From NCBI GenBank assembly GCA_000402755.1, contig AQSD01000008.1:1-45015 (forward strand): 45,015 nucleotides of DNA, in the 5' to 3' direction. The first letter of the stretch is position 1. Every line of letters starts with the position of its first letter. The translations under genes and the position numbers were made by a program. This DNA is from Fidelibacterota bacterium SCGC AAA160-B08 (lineage in GTDB: Bacteria; Fidelibacterota; Marinisomatia; Marinisomatales; Marinisomataceae). This document shows, in pieces, positions 43,905-45,015 of the stretch. Below the pieces are notes generated by a model. The model searched no databases and was not told the origin of the DNA. It worked only from the letters and a program-made list of their open reading frames with translations.

Positions 43905-45015
43905 GCCAGTATACTCGACAACAGCTTGCTCGTAGAGCCTATATTACTCTCCATAACATTCCTCGCAGAAGTGCTTGATAAAGCATACATATTCACATCA
44001 TTAAGTTTATTAAATACTTCTATTAATGCTGAATCAGAATTGATCGTAAATGCTGCCGATGCAGACAATAGTTCTTCTGCTTCTGAAAAGTTTCCATTTG
44101 AATAATTTGGTCCAAAAATTATAGGATTAGATGCTACAGCTGGCTCCATAATATTATGTATACCATTCTTTGAAAATCCTCCACCTATATATGATATATG
44201 AGCTTGCCAATATAGCTTATATAAAATACCTACCGTATTTATAATAATAATCTGTTCTTTAAGGCTTGATAAGTCTATATAATCTTCTATTACTATGGAA
44301 GATAGATTTTTTCTACTAGCTTGTTTTTGATAGTAATTAATTGACTTATCTGACAACTCATGCGGAATGAGAATAATTTTAGCATTATGATTATCTTTTA
44401 ATAAATCAAAAATTCTAGGAAAAAGCATTGAATCATCTTCAGGCCACAGGCTAGCAAATAAAAATAGTTTGTTCTTTAATTTGTAGTCGCTATCAAACTT
44501 AATATCAACATTTGACTCTCTTGTTAATACGATATCAAAACGAGGATTTCCCATCGCTTTAATTACCTTATCTGGAACAATTAATTCCATATTTTTTAGA
44601 TCCCGACTATTCACAGTAAATATTTGATCAATAAGACCATATATAGCTTTATAAATACTCTTTCCTAGCGCTCTCAGCTTAAAGCTATCATTGTGGATTC
44701 TTGCAGAAATTAATATTGTATCAATATGTAAAAAACGTGCCGCAAGAAGTATGTTTGGCCAAATATCATATGAAGCAAAAATAATTTTTTTAGGTTTAAT
44801 TAACTTTAATCCCCTAAAGATAGACCAAGGGAAATCAAATGGAAGATATACCTTACAATCGATATTATCATTATTAACATTATTGTATCCAGATGGAGAG
44901 AAAAATGATACTATAATTCCAATATTATTGTCACTATTTTTTATACTAGAAATAATTGATTCTATCTGTTGAAATTCTCCAAAAGATGAAACGTGAAACC
45001 AGTATATATCTAAAG
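43901..45015 (-). CDS. waaA: 3-deoxy-D-manno-octulosonic acid (Kdo) transferase, 5' end outside window
   Basis: WaaA adds Kdo to lipid IVA at the inner-membrane face. The frame is open to the window edge: 371 residues are visible and the N-terminus (membrane anchor) is cut off. Visible motifs are WFHVSSFGEFQQIE with the family H.S.GE segment, IVSFFSPSGY, LPFDFPW and IFASYDIWPN, then YIGGGFSKNGIHNIMEPA with the donor-binding glycines and NIMEP. A GTG at 44614 is internal, not the start. This is direct evidence that the organism makes lipid A/LPS. Confidence 0.95.
   Translation of the reverse strand, partial: LDIYWFHVSSFGEFQQIESIISSIKNSDNNIGIIVSFFSPSGYNNVNNDNIDCKVYLPFDFPWSIFRGLKLIKPKKIIFASYDIWPNILLAARFLHIDTILISARIHNDSFKLRALGKSIYKAIYGLIDQIFTVNSRDLKNMELIVPDKVIKAMGNPRFDIVLTRESNVDIKFDSDYKLKNKLFLFASLWPEDDSMLFPRIFDLLKDNHNAKIILIPHELSDKSINYYQKQASRKNLSSIVIEDYIDLSSLKEQIIIINTVGILYKLYWQAHISYIGGGFSKNGIHNIMEPAVASNPIIFGPNYSNGNFSEAEELLSASAAFTINSDSALIEVFNKLNDVNMYALSSTSARNVMESNIGSTSKLLSSILA

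Noticed and set aside
1..45015. CRISPR array, phage structural genes or a defence island
   Set aside because: No regularly spaced direct repeats, Cas genes, capsid/tail/terminase genes or known defence domains were seen; the only mobile-element trace is the integrase fragment at 13852-14340.

Overview
This 45-kb window is AT-rich bacterial chromosome from a Gram-negative, LPS-bearing, rod-shaped organism. The evidence is waaA/kdtA, an LptE-like lipoprotein, many Sec and lipoprotein signals, and a complete mreBCD-mrdA-rodA set. A GWxTD-domain protein, a DUF4837 lipoprotein, an FCB-type PHP phosphoesterase and a receiver-less sigma-54 activator next to lptE point to the FCB superphylum. My best guess is Candidatus Marinimicrobia (SAR406) or a close relative. 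This is inference from gene content and base composition; no marker search was run.

Layout. 1-11950 (+): a thioredoxin/thioredoxin reductase pair, an atypical ABC ATPase, a propeller-like secreted protein and a GWxTD protein (the last two translationally coupled), an RNase HI, the rod-shape operon, and a starch-synthase-like protein followed by a truncated lipoprotein. 11951-17940 (-): tyrS-smpB, an integrase remnant (+) touching tRNA-Gly, then a frameshifted 5'-nucleotidase-like gene, a PepSY protein and a PepF peptidase. 18018-21733: patatin (+), cyclophilin, PHP phosphoesterase, a double NTF2-like lipoprotein and tRNA-Ala (-). 21832-24131 (-): a compact ECF sigma operon with a probable anti-sigma, a Spy-like protein and a repeat-containing lipoprotein. 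24168-28397: a small membrane protein, then aromatic amino acid genes that are visibly rearranged. 28494-45015: PpiD-like chaperone (+), then a long minus-strand run of mostly housekeeping genes (accA, GT2, DUF4837, CPBP protease, lepA, nadE, LOG-family, asnS, lptE, sigma-54 activator, uvrB, CDP-alcohol transferase, waaA).

The most important observation is structural. The first 140 bases recur perfectly as an inverted repeat at 11951-12090, so the DNA appears to fold back on itself at about 11950, cutting a lipoprotein gene. Two further head-to-head/tail-to-tail breaks lie at about 25760 and 28045, each cutting two genes. Flipping the segment between them restores one co-directional order: S9 peptidase, aroC, aroK, aroB, pheA, tyrA. 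Two other genes (5'-nucleotidase-like and uvrB) each carry a single-base homopolymer indel. Inverted joints plus homopolymer errors are the known signature of multiple-displacement-amplified single-cell DNA read with a homopolymer-prone method, so I read these as probable artefacts rather than biology, although true inversions cannot be excluded from sequence alone.

I did not find a convincing novel defence or mobile system. The biologically interesting loci are the ECF operon with its 88-residue A-B-A-B repeat lipoprotein, the degenerate ABC ATPase, an LptE-like protein carrying an acidic calcium-binding-type insert, a sigma-54 activator with a changed GAFTGA loop, and the integrase fragment that ends exactly at a tRNA 3' end.
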